Source: Flavobacterium sp.
GTDB lineage: Bacteria; Bacteroidota; Bacteroidia; Flavobacteriales; Flavobacteriaceae
DNA length: 31,445 bases
Assembly: GCF_021151785.1 (NCBI RefSeq)
Contig: NZ_JAGKWP010000013.1
Coordinates: forward strand, 1 to 31,445
Direction: 5' to 3'
This document shows positions 8,686 to 15,694 of this stretch, piece by piece. Positions within the stretch are counted from its first letter, which is position 1, and each line of letters begins with the position of its first letter. Made by a program: the position numbers and the translations under genes. A model generated the notes under the pieces. The model made no database searches. It worked only from the letters and a program-made list of their open reading frames with translations, and had not been told where the DNA came from.

Positions 8686-8704
8686 AATGTTTTACAAAAA
8701 CATT
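8686..8704. repeat. Perfect inverted repeat upstream of dnaA
   Basis: AATGTTTT (8686-8693) and AAAACATT (8697-8704) form an 8-bp perfect stem with a 3-nt spacer. It lies between the divergent thioesterase and dnaA genes. It could be an operator, a leader hairpin for the thioesterase, or part of an origin. Confidence 0.5.
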
Positions 8705-8810
8705 TCAAACTGTTTTTTTTTTACCCTCTGTGAAGCCCTTATTTAGCTTTTACAACATTTTTTTTTAAAAATCAAGTGCCCTGTAATTTTTTTTTACAGA
8801 ATTTTGTTCA

Positions 8811-8818
8811 CATATTTG
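8811..8818 (+). promoter_or_regulatory. Possible dnaA -7 promoter element
   Basis: CATATTTG matches 7 of 8 positions of TAnnTTTG and would start transcription near 8825, giving a leader of roughly 85 nt before the dnaA ATG. No TTG is present at the -33 distance. It overlaps the near-match DnaA box at 8804-8812, an arrangement that would permit DnaA autorepression. Confidence 0.35.
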
Positions 8819-8828
8819 CCTTCCCAAG

Positions 8829-8860
8829 CAATGTAAAAAATTAAAGTTTTTTTAACATTG
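8829..8860 (+). repeat. Hairpin in the predicted dnaA leader
   Basis: CAATGT plus six A (8829-8840) pairs with six T, one bulged A and ACATTG (8848-8860): a 12-bp stem with a 7-nt loop. It would fold at the very 5' end of a transcript started from the -7 element at 8811-8818. Confidence 0.5.
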
Positions 8861-8910
8861 TTCCATCTCCACCTGAATTAAGAATCGACAACTAAAAAAA
8901 CAGAACGAAT

Positions 8911-10341
8911 ATGAATAAAACAGCGAAATCTGTATGGTCTAACTGCCTGTCTTTTATAAAAGATAATATTCAAGAGCAAGCTTTCAAAACTTGGTTTGAA
9001 CCTATCGTGGCAATTAACCTTACGGAAGACAATGCGCTACATATTCAAGTTCCTAGTAAATTTTTCTATGAATGGTTGGAAGAACATTATGTGACCATCT
9101 TGAAAACAGCATTAACAAAAGAATTGGGCAACCAAGCAAAGTTAGTGTACAAAATTAAAATGGAAAACACTTTTGGAAATAAATTACCTTTCACCGAGCA
9201 AATTCCAAGTTCGCAGCGTTCTTCTGTTAAAACGCAAGAAATAGATGTTCCGATTGTTAATAAAAATCCAGAATTAAAAAATCCATTTATCATTCCTGGG
9301 ATTAGAAATGTAAAAATTGAATCCCAATTAAATTCTAATTATAGTTTTGACAATTTTCTAGAAGGTGACTCCAATCGCTTGGCCAGAAGTGCTGGTATGG
9401 CAGTAGCTAATAAACCAGGAGGTACTTCTTTCAATCCACTTTTAATTTTCGGAGGAGTTGGTCTAGGAAAAACCCATTTAGCACATGCTATTGGGGTAGA
9501 AATTAAAGATAAATTTCCAGAAAAAACTGTTCTGTACATTTCTGCCGAAATTTTCACTCAACAATATATAGAGTCTGTTAAAAAAAATACAAGAAACGAT
9601 TTTATTCATTTCTACCAACTAATTGACGTTTTAATTATTGACGATGTTCAATTTTTATCTGGAAAAGCTGGAACACAAGATGTTTTCTTCCATATTTTCA
9701 ATTATTTGCACCAAAATGGCAAACAAGTAATTTTAACTTCAGACAAGGCACCTGTAGACATGCAAGATATTGAGCAGCGTTTATTATCTCGCTTCAAATG
9801 GGGATTGTCAGCCGAATTACATCAGCCTGATTATGAAACAAGAATTTCTATCTTAAAAAATATTTTATATAGAGATGGCGTTGTTATGCCTGATGAAATA
9901 GTTGAATATGTTGCAAAACACATCAAGTCTAATGTTCGTGAATTAGAAGGTGCCATTATTTCATTAATAGCACAATCTTCATTCAACAAGAGAGAAGTTA
10001 CTATTGACTTAGCTAAACAAGTCGTTGAAAAATTTGTCAAGAATATCAAACGTGAAATTTCAATTGATTACATTCAAAAAGTGGTATCTGACTATTTCCA
10101 AATTGATACAGAGACGCTAAAATCGAAAACTAGAAAACGTCATATCGTTCAAGCGAGACAATTAGCTATGTTTTTTGCAAAAAAATATACCAAAGCTTCT
10201 TTATCTAATATCGGAAACCAAATTGGAGACAGGGATCATGCTACTGTATTACATGCTTGTAAAACAGTTGATAATTTAGTTACTACTGACAAACAATTTA
10301 GAAAATTCGTTGACGATATCAACAAAAAACTAAGTGTGTAA
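8911..10341 (+). CDS. dnaA: Chromosomal replication initiator protein DnaA
   Basis: A 476-residue AAA+ initiator that binds DnaA boxes and opens the origin. Domain I (about 1-80) begins with the usual VWSNCLSFIKDNI...AFKTWFEPI pattern. A short variable domain II (about 85-140) follows. Domain III has Walker A GGVGLGKTH (181-189), Walker B LIIDDVQFL (241-249) and the arginine-finger region LLSRFKWGL. Domain IV contains the DNA-binding signature DRDHATVLHAC (440-450). All functional residues are present. The stop codon overlaps the start of the next gene by one base (TAATG), coupling it to the phosphatase. In other Flavobacterium genomes, as I recall, the same phosphatase and methyltransferase also follow dnaA. 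Confidence 0.98.
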   Translation: MNKTAKSVWSNCLSFIKDNIQEQAFKTWFEPIVAINLTEDNALHIQVPSKFFYEWLEEHYVTILKTALTKELGNQAKLVYKIKMENTFGNKLPFTEQIPSSQRSSVKTQEIDVPIVNKNPELKNPFIIPGIRNVKIESQLNSNYSFDNFLEGDSNRLARSAGMAVANKPGGTSFNPLLIFGGVGLGKTHLAHAIGVEIKDKFPEKTVLYISAEIFTQQYIESVKKNTRNDFIHFYQLIDVLIIDDVQFLSGKAGTQDVFFHIFNYLHQNGKQVILTSDKAPVDMQDIEQRLLSRFKWGLSAELHQPDYETRISILKNILYRDGVVMPDEIVEYVAKHIKSNVRELEGAIISLIAQSSFNKREVTIDLAKQVVEKFVKNIKREISIDYIQKVVSDYFQIDTETLKSKTRKRHIVQARQLAMFFAKKYTKASLSNIGNQIGDRDHATVLHACKTVDNLVTTDKQFRKFVDDINKKLSV

Positions 10342-10799
10342 TGCCTATTCGAGTATTAATGGTATGCTTAGGAAACATTTGTCGTTCTCCTTTAGCAGAA
10401 GGTATTTTACAAAACAAAATAGACCCTAAAATTTGCCGTGTTGACAGTGCTGGAACTGCTAACTATCATGTAGGAGAAGCGCCTGACAAAAGATCAATAG
10501 TCACTGCAAAAAAGCACGGAATTGACATTAGTAGTCAAAGATGTAGACAAATTCAAACAAGTGATTTTGAAACTTTCGACTTCATTTATGTAATGGATAA
10601 AAATAATTACAAGAACGTCTTAGCCATAGCGCCTAATGAAAGGGCGAAATCTAAAGTTCAACTCATTTTAAATGAATCAAACCCAGGACAAAACCTCGAA
10701 GTTCCTGATCCGTATTATGGTGAACTGAACGGCTTTGAAGAGGTTTTTAAAATGCTAGATGACGCTTGTAACCATATTGTTCAAAAAATTAATTCATAA
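10341..10799 (+). CDS. Low-molecular-weight protein-tyrosine phosphatase
   Basis: A 152-residue cytoplasmic LMW-PTP. The P-loop VCLGNICRSP (8-17) carries nucleophile Cys9 and Arg15 in the CX5R arrangement. The general-acid loop is DPYYG near residue 128. Family members dephosphorylate phosphotyrosine, often on capsule-control kinases, or phosphoarginine. The start codon overlaps the dnaA stop by one base, so it is likely made from the dnaA transcript, which then ends at the adjacent hairpin terminator. The substrate is unknown. Another tyrosine phosphatase of a different fold (CpsB type) occurs at 30.6 kb. Confidence 0.93.
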   Translation: MPIRVLMVCLGNICRSPLAEGILQNKIDPKICRVDSAGTANYHVGEAPDKRSIVTAKKHGIDISSQRCRQIQTSDFETFDFIYVMDKNNYKNVLAIAPNERAKSKVQLILNESNPGQNLEVPDPYYGELNGFEEVFKMLDDACNHIVQKINS

Positions 10800-10827
10800 A
10801 AGTCTCACTTCGGTGGGATTTTTTTTT
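10798..10827 (+). terminator. Rho-independent terminator after the dnaA-phosphatase unit
   Basis: GTCTCAC-TTCG-GTGGGAT forms a stem (with G-U pairs) closed by a UUCG tetraloop, flanked by four A on the left and nine T on the right. It begins within the phosphatase stop codon. This is a textbook terminator. Confidence 0.9.
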
Positions 10828-10829
10828 AG

Positions 10830-10837
10830 TACTTTTG
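10830..10837 (+). promoter_or_regulatory. -7 element for the RsmI-like methyltransferase
   Basis: TACTTTTG matches TAnnTTTG exactly. It lies 16 bp before the ATG at 10854 and directly after the terminator at 10798-10827, so the methyltransferase has its own short-leader transcript. Confidence 0.5.
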
Positions 10838-10853
10838 CAGAAATAGTAAAATC

Positions 10854-11591
10854 ATGTCAACGCAACTTTCTTCTGGCAAGTTATTTTTAATTCCTTGTAC
10901 TTTATCTAACCCTGGAGAAATAGAGATGAATCCAATGGATGTTTTACCTAATCAGGTTAAAGCCTGCATTGAACAATTGGATTATTTTATTGTTGAACAC
11001 AGTAAATCAGCTCGAAAATTTATTAAAAGTATTGCTCCTGAAAAGAAACAAGCTGATTTAATTCTTTTTGAACTAAATAAGCACACCCAATCAGAAGATA
11101 TTAAAGAAATGATTCACCCCTTACTTGAAGGCAAAAATATGGGAATCATAAGTGAAGCTGGTTGTCCAGGCATTGCTGATCCAGGTGCCGTAATAGTAGA
11201 TTTAGCTCACAAAAAAAACATTTCTGTTATTCCTCTAGTTGGACCAAGTTCCATTCTACTAGCCTTAATGGGAAGCGGCATGAATGGACAGAGCTTTGCT
11301 TTTAATGGCTATTTACCCATTGATAAAAATGATAAAAAAATAGCGTTAAAAAATCTAGAAAAATGGTCTTCTGAAAAGAATCAAGCCCAATTATTTATGG
11401 AAACACCTTATAGAAATAATAAATTTCTAGAAGATATTTTAAACACACTGAATAGCAACACAAAACTATGTATTGCTTGTGATATTACCCTAACTACAGA
11501 GTTTATAAAAACAAAAACAGTAAATGACTGGAAAAAATGCAAGGTCGATTTACACAACCGACCTTGTATTTTTGTTATCCAAAAAGATTAA
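10854..11591 (+). CDS. RsmI-like SAM-dependent methyltransferase
   Basis: A 245-residue tetrapyrrole-methylase-fold protein (COG0313-like). RsmI methylates the 2'-O-ribose of C1402 in 16S rRNA. Visible family features are LFLIPCTLSNPGEIE at the start, the SAM-site motif GIISEAGCPGIADPGA (about 96-111) and PLVGPSSILLALMGSGM (about 127-143). The protein is about 35-40 residues shorter than typical RsmI, and its motif reads EAGCPGIADPG where RsmI usually has DAGTPGISDPG. It could therefore be a second paralogue with a different target, so I leave out a gene symbol. It overlaps the convergent lysozyme-like gene by 4 bp. Confidence 0.88.
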   Translation: MSTQLSSGKLFLIPCTLSNPGEIEMNPMDVLPNQVKACIEQLDYFIVEHSKSARKFIKSIAPEKKQADLILFELNKHTQSEDIKEMIHPLLEGKNMGIISEAGCPGIADPGAVIVDLAHKKNISVIPLVGPSSILLALMGSGMNGQSFAFNGYLPIDKNDKKIALKNLEKWSSEKNQAQLFMETPYRNNKFLEDILNTLNSNTKLCIACDITLTTEFIKTKTVNDWKKCKVDLHNRPCIFVIQKD

Positions 11592-12220
11592 ATTTTAGCA
11601 AACGGATTAGCCTCAATAGTCGAGGTATCAAAACCTTTAAAACGTTTTAAATACGTTCGAATAGAAGTACCAAATCCATCTCTAAAACCATTTCTTCCTT
11701 TGGTTCTTAAAAAAGATTTTACAGAACTAGCACCTCCTAAGTGAGCTGCTGCCAATAAACCTGATTCTGTAATTTCTATCCCAGCAATAATTTTACCAGA
11801 ATACTTTTTAATTTCTTTTCTCAATTCCCATTTGTTAATACTTAAAAGTGCTTCAAAAGCCTTTTCTTGTAACACGGGATTGCTTAGAAACGATTTAAAA
11901 TCGTGGACACCTACATTCCGTAACGTACTTCTTCCAAATTGGTACTTACCCATGTAGCCGTAAGCATTAACTAAATCATACAATCCTGCTGATTCTTTAA
12001 TTGCTAATGCTTGCTTGAATCCGACAAATGTTTTTCCTGTATAAGGAACAGCAACATTGATACGTTCAGATTCATCTTTTGAAGGAACATAATAATGATA
12101 AACCTCATTATCAGCTAAGTGAAAACTTTCAATAGTAGCTCGGTCAAAAGCTCTGAAACCAGAACTAACCACTACTAACAAAGCCAATGTTACCCCAAAA
12201 GCAATGATATCTTTTCTCAT
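11588..12220 (-). CDS. Membrane-anchored lysozyme-like peptidoglycan hydrolase
   Basis: A 210-residue protein with an N-terminal membrane anchor or signal segment (about 5-22). Residues 74-96 read IKESAGLYDLVNAYGYMGKY followed by QFG. This resembles the catalytic-Glu region of lysozyme/transglycosylase-like domains (E-S-x-G-x-Y then G-Y-x-G-x-Y-Q-F-G), with Glu76 the probable acid. ITESGLLAAAHLGGASSVKSFL (about 150-171) fits the later helices of that fold. It probably cleaves peptidoglycan in the periplasm. The assignment is from motif resemblance only. It has its own -7 box and a leader of about 85 nt, and lies downstream of the mltG terminator, so it is a separate unit. Confidence 0.7.
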   Translation of the reverse strand: MRKDIIAFGVTLALLVVVSSGFRAFDRATIESFHLADNEVYHYYVPSKDESERINVAVPYTGKTFVGFKQALAIKESAGLYDLVNAYGYMGKYQFGRSTLRNVGVHDFKSFLSNPVLQEKAFEALLSINKWELRKEIKKYSGKIIAGIEITESGLLAAAHLGGASSVKSFLRTKGRNGFRDGFGTSIRTYLKRFKGFDTSTIEANPFAKI

Positions 12221-12314
12221 GTAATAAAATTTCTCAAATGGGTGAAAAATTCACTAAAAATTTTCTTTTCTAAAACGTGTAGAAAATAGAAAACCACCAT
12301 TTGAATTAGCGTGG

Positions 12315-12322
12315 CAAATATA
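12315..12322 (-). promoter_or_regulatory. -7 element for the lysozyme-like gene
   Basis: The minus strand reads TATATTTG, an exact TAnnTTTG match, with a TTG 25 nt upstream (12348-12350), slightly farther than usual. The predicted leader to the ATG at 12220 is long, about 85 nt, and holds a small GTGAA/TTCAC hairpin. Confidence 0.5.
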
Positions 12323-12440
12323 CAAAAAAATATTTAACCTTGAAAATCAACACGTTAATAATTTCTTAATACTTTTGACAGCACTTCTTTATCTATCAAA
12401 AACAGCGGACTATCAGCTACTTATATTAACAACTTGTGTA

Positions 12441-12475
12441 TAAAAAAATCCGCATTCAATAATGGAATGCGGATT
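12441..12475 (-). terminator. Rho-independent terminator of the mltG operon
   Basis: AATCCGCATTC (12447-12457) and GAATGCGGATT (12465-12475) form a perfect 11-bp stem with a 7-nt loop. On the minus strand it is followed by a T run (complement of 12442-12448). It lies 24 bp past the mltG stop. Confidence 0.92.
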
Positions 12476-12498
12476 AAAAAAACTTTTTTGTGGTGGAT

Positions 12499-13533
12499 TT
12501 ATCTTTTGTACCCTTGCTTAGATACCCACTCAGAATATTTTTTAGCGATAACTAAATGTTCTTCATACGAAGCAGCAAATTCATGGTATCCAAATTTTTC
12601 TACACTAGCACAGAAATACAAATAATTATGTTTCTCTGGATTTAAAACAGCGTCAATGGCACTTACATCTGGCATAAAAATTGGACCTGGTGGCAAACCT
12701 TTGATACGATACGTATTGTAAGGTGAATTCACCTTTAAGTCATTGAAAGTTACAACTTTAATTTGTTGATTCCAATCACCTGATTCTCTTTTAACTGCAT
12801 AAATAACAGTAGGATCCGCTTGCAAAGGCATATTCGCTTTCAAACGGTTTAAATACACTCCCGCTACTCTTGGTCGTTCAGCAGCTTGTGCCGTTTCTTT
12901 GTGCACAATAGAAGCTAAAGTATATACCTCAGCAGGCGTCATATTTAGTCCTTTTGCTTTCTCCGCTCTTCCATTAGACCAAAAACGTTGGTATTCTTTC
13001 TCAAACTTTTTAGCCAAATCCTCTGCACTAACATCCCAGTAAAACTCATAAGTATTAGGTATGAAATAAGTTAGTAACGTTTCTTTAGTTAATTGATGTT
13101 CTTTTAAAAAAACTTCATTTTCAAATACCGCTTTCAACTCTGCAACACTAGGCTCTACCTGAGATGCAATACGTTCAAACAACTTATCTACACTCTCTTG
13201 GTTATTGAACGCTAATTTAACAGGTACAGGTAAACGTAAGGAACGAACAATAGAAAAGCTACTCATTCCCTTCTTCAGTAAAAACTTACCTGACTTCACG
13301 TTTTCCGTATAACCACGCTTACTTGCAACCCAGTCTACTTTATCTAAATTTTCAACATAAGGAGCTATAATTTTTTTTACTGCCTCATAATTTGAACCTG
13401 TTGGTATATATACATAAACCTCTTCTTGATCAAACTTTGTATTACTTGTAAAGATTTTGTTTATTAAGTAACCTCCTAACAAAACACCTACTAATAAAAC
13501 ACCAACAACAATTTTAATAATTATTTTTTTCAT
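12499..13533 (-). CDS. mltG: Endolytic transglycosylase MltG (YceG-like)
   Basis: A 344-residue inner-membrane protein with one N-terminal transmembrane helix (about 5-26) and a periplasmic YceG domain. MltG cuts nascent glycan strands within the chain and helps set glycan length. The catalytic region is ASIVHKETAQAAERPRVAGV (207-226). Glu213 corresponds to the catalytic Glu; the residue two before it is His where the E. coli enzyme has Glu. NRLKANMPLQADPTVIYAV and the following SPYNTYRIKGLPPGPI are conserved. It is the last gene of a tight three-gene minus-strand unit (3-bp gap to the GNAT gene) and ends at a strong terminator. Confidence 0.95.
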   Translation of the reverse strand: MKKIIIKIVVGVLLVGVLLGGYLINKIFTSNTKFDQEEVYVYIPTGSNYEAVKKIIAPYVENLDKVDWVASKRGYTENVKSGKFLLKKGMSSFSIVRSLRLPVPVKLAFNNQESVDKLFERIASQVEPSVAELKAVFENEVFLKEHQLTKETLLTYFIPNTYEFYWDVSAEDLAKKFEKEYQRFWSNGRAEKAKGLNMTPAEVYTLASIVHKETAQAAERPRVAGVYLNRLKANMPLQADPTVIYAVKRESGDWNQQIKVVTFNDLKVNSPYNTYRIKGLPPGPIFMPDVSAIDAVLNPEKHNYLYFCASVEKFGYHEFAASYEEHLVIAKKYSEWVSKQGYKR

Positions 13534-13536
13534 TTT

Positions 13537-14058
13537 TTATGAATTGTGTATTAATTGAAATAAAACTTCATCAACAAACTGACCATTAATTTTATTCCAG
13601 TCTTTTTTTATTCCTATTTTTTGGAAGCCAAATTTAGTAAAAAGCTTGGTACTAGCTTCGTTTGAAATGCTAATATTTGCATAAAGTTGATGTAATTGTA
13701 AATGTGAAAAAGCATAATCTATTAAAAGTGTTAACACCTCAGCACCTAATCCTTTACCTCTACTCGATTCCTCAAGCAAAATACCTACACCTGCTCTACT
13801 GTTTTTAAAATCAAAATCAAACAAATCTATTAAACCCACTAGACGTTCTTGATCTATAGAAACAACAGCTAATCGCAATTGTTTTGCTTCATAAATATCT
13901 TGATGTGCATTTTCTAGATATTGACGTAAAACCCATTTACTGTAAGGCGTTTGTGTATTACTTATCTCCCAAACAGAAAAATCATTTTCCATTCGATATA
14001 AAAATTCCAAATCTTCAGGTTCTAACGCTCGTAAACGAATTTGTGTGCCGTGTAACAT
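13537..14058 (-). CDS. GNAT family N-acetyltransferase (RimJ/RimL-like)
   Basis: A 173-residue acetyltransferase of the RimJ/RimL/SpeG-like branch. The start IRLRALEPEDLEFLYRMEND is typical. The acetyl-CoA motif is visible as GVGILLEESSRGKGLGAEVL (about 90-109), and the C-terminal half has NEASTKLFTKFGFQKIG. The frame continues upstream to 14103, which would overlap the previous gene by 43 bp. The ATG at 14058 gives a 2-bp gap and the normal N-terminus, so I chose it. Its position between an FAD oxidoreductase and mltG implies coexpression, but the substrate is unknown. Confidence 0.88.
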   Translation of the reverse strand: MLHGTQIRLRALEPEDLEFLYRMENDFSVWEISNTQTPYSKWVLRQYLENAHQDIYEAKQLRLAVVSIDQERLVGLIDLFDFDFKNSRAGVGILLEESSRGKGLGAEVLTLLIDYAFSHLQLHQLYANISISNEASTKLFTKFGFQKIGIKKDWNKINGQFVDEVLFQLIHNS

Positions 14059-14060
14059 GA

Positions 14061-15629
14061 TCAAATTGATTGTTGTAAGGATTGAGCAATTTTCAATGCG
14101 CATTTTTCACCATCAATGGCTGCCGAAATGATACCTCCTGCAAAACCTGCCCCTTCACCACAAGGATATAATCCTTTTATTTGTACATGTTCTAGTGAAA
14201 TAGGATCTCTTGGAATGCGAACAGGAGAAGAAGTTCTACTTTCTGGCGCATGCAATATAGCTTCATTTGTAAAATACCCCTTCATAGATTTACCAAATTG
14301 AACAAATCCTTCACGCATAGTTTGTGTTAAAAATCCAGGAAACACTTCGCCCAACTCTATACTTTGAGTTCCTGGAACATAGGAAGTTTTTGGTATAGTT
14401 GTAGACGTTTTAGATTGCGAAAAATCAACCATTCGTTGAGCAGGTACTTGTTGAGTTTGCCCCGCTAATCGCCATGCACGTTGCTCAATGTCTTTTTGGA
14501 AATGCATCCCAGCTAAAGGCCCGAATTTAGCAAATGGCTTAAAATCTTCTAATCGCAATTCTACTACAATTCCAGAATTAGCTGTTACTTGATCTCTTTT
14601 TGAAGGTGACCAACCGTTGGTAACCACTTCTCCTTCAGCGGTTGCACAAGGGGCAATTACACCGCCGGGACACATACAAAATGAATACATGCCTCGTCCA
14701 TTTACTTGTTTTACGATACTATATGGAGCTGGGGGTAAATACTCTCCTCTAAAATCACAAGAATACTGAATACGATCTATCAACGCTTGCGGATGCTCTG
14801 CACGAACACCTAAAGCAAAAGGTTTGGCTTCAATATAAACTTGTTTTTGATGCAATAACTCAAAAATATCACGTGCTGAATGTCCGGTAGCTAGTAGTAT
14901 TTTTTTTGCTTCAATTGTAGCACCATCTTGCACTTGAACACCCTGAACCTCATTATTTCTAATCAATATATCGGTCACACGAGTTTCAAACAATACCTTA
15001 CCGCCATGCTCAATAATTTTCTCTCTTATGTCTTGAATAATTTGAGGCAGCTTATTGGTCCCGATATGAGGATGAGCTTCTACCATTATTTCAGGAGTAG
15101 CTCCAAAAGCAACTAATAATTGCAAAATTCGATCAATATCCCCTCGCTTTTTTGAACGCGTATATAATTTTCCGTCAGAATAAGTACCAGCACCTCCTTC
15201 GCCAAAACAATAATTTGAATCCTCATTTACAATTCCATCTCTATTTATGGCTTTTAAATCGCGACGTCTTCCACGCACCTCTTTTCCTCTTTCAAGTACA
15301 ATTGGCTTCAACCCCAATTCAATTAATTGTAAAGCTGCGAAAAGTCCAGCTGGACCAGCGCCAACAACAATCACTTCAGGGGCATGTTCAACATTTGGAT
15401 AATTAGGTAATTCTATTTTTGAAGACACCAAAGGTTCTCCTTTTAAAAATATTTGTAATTTTAAATTAAATTTAATCGTCCGTTGACGGGCATCAATGGA
15501 ACGTTTTAAAACTACAATTTTTTGAATATCTTGAGTTGGAACTTGAATTAATTTAGCAATATGAGGATACAATTGCTCCTCATGATGGGCAACTTCGGGT
15601 GAAACTTGAACAAGTAATTCTTGCGGCAT
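14061..15629 (-). CDS. FAD-dependent dehydrogenase (COG2509 type)
   Basis: A 522-residue cytoplasmic flavoprotein. After an N-terminal domain of about 80 residues comes the dinucleotide-binding motif VVGAGPAGLFAALQL (88-102) with its acidic end at LERG. A GEGGAGTYSDGKLYTR segment (about 143-158) follows, then LLATGHSARDIFELL and a C-terminal FAD motif GLYPCGEGAGFAGGI (about 488-502). This layout fits the uncharacterised FAD-dependent dehydrogenases of COG2509, whose substrate is not established. First gene of the operon with the GNAT gene and mltG. A -7 element lies 20 bp upstream. Confidence 0.9.
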   Translation of the reverse strand: MPQELLVQVSPEVAHHEEQLYPHIAKLIQVPTQDIQKIVVLKRSIDARQRTIKFNLKLQIFLKGEPLVSSKIELPNYPNVEHAPEVIVVGAGPAGLFAALQLIELGLKPIVLERGKEVRGRRRDLKAINRDGIVNEDSNYCFGEGGAGTYSDGKLYTRSKKRGDIDRILQLLVAFGATPEIMVEAHPHIGTNKLPQIIQDIREKIIEHGGKVLFETRVTDILIRNNEVQGVQVQDGATIEAKKILLATGHSARDIFELLHQKQVYIEAKPFALGVRAEHPQALIDRIQYSCDFRGEYLPPAPYSIVKQVNGRGMYSFCMCPGGVIAPCATAEGEVVTNGWSPSKRDQVTANSGIVVELRLEDFKPFAKFGPLAGMHFQKDIEQRAWRLAGQTQQVPAQRMVDFSQSKTSTTIPKTSYVPGTQSIELGEVFPGFLTQTMREGFVQFGKSMKGYFTNEAILHAPESRTSSPVRIPRDPISLEHVQIKGLYPCGEGAGFAGGIISAAIDGEKCALKIAQSLQQSI

Positions 15630-15648
15630 TTACATCTAATTTAATACG

Positions 15649-15656
15649 CAAAAATA
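15649..15656 (-). promoter_or_regulatory. -7 element for the FAD-dehydrogenase/GNAT/mltG operon
   Basis: The minus strand reads TATTTTTG, an exact TAnnTTTG match 20 bp before the ATG at 15629. No TTG occurs at the usual -33 distance. Confidence 0.45.
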
Positions 15657-15694
15657 AGTAAAATTGTTGGTTAACAGAAATGAAGCCTGAACTT

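Larger units (their letters stand above)
8642..8910. other. dnaA upstream region, candidate oriC
   Basis: A 269-bp very AT-rich spacer with no ORF. It holds four T tracts (8713-8722, 8758-8766, 8787-8795, 8847-8853), two inverted repeats (8686-8704 and 8829-8860) and a short CTGTA/TACAG repeat flanking the third T tract. One near-consensus DnaA box, TTGTTCACA (8804-8812), differs from TTATnCACA by one base. No cluster of good DnaA boxes is visible, so the origin call is weak and rests mainly on position beside dnaA. Confidence 0.3.

Noticed and set aside
8781..8799. CTGTA/TACAG repeat around a T tract as a terminator
   Set aside because: It has only a 5-bp stem and is not downstream of a gene ending toward it; kept only as a component of the dnaA spacer.
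9087..9557. Two minus-strand ORFs of 68 and 72 codons
   Set aside because: Antisense to dnaA; shadows of the conserved coding frame.
12434..12625. 63-codon plus-strand ORF
   Set aside because: It runs through the mltG terminator and then antisense to the mltG 3' end; no family resemblance.
15152..15406. 84-codon plus-strand ORF
   Set aside because: Antisense to the FAD-dependent dehydrogenase; rich in Gln/Leu/Asn in the way shadow frames are.
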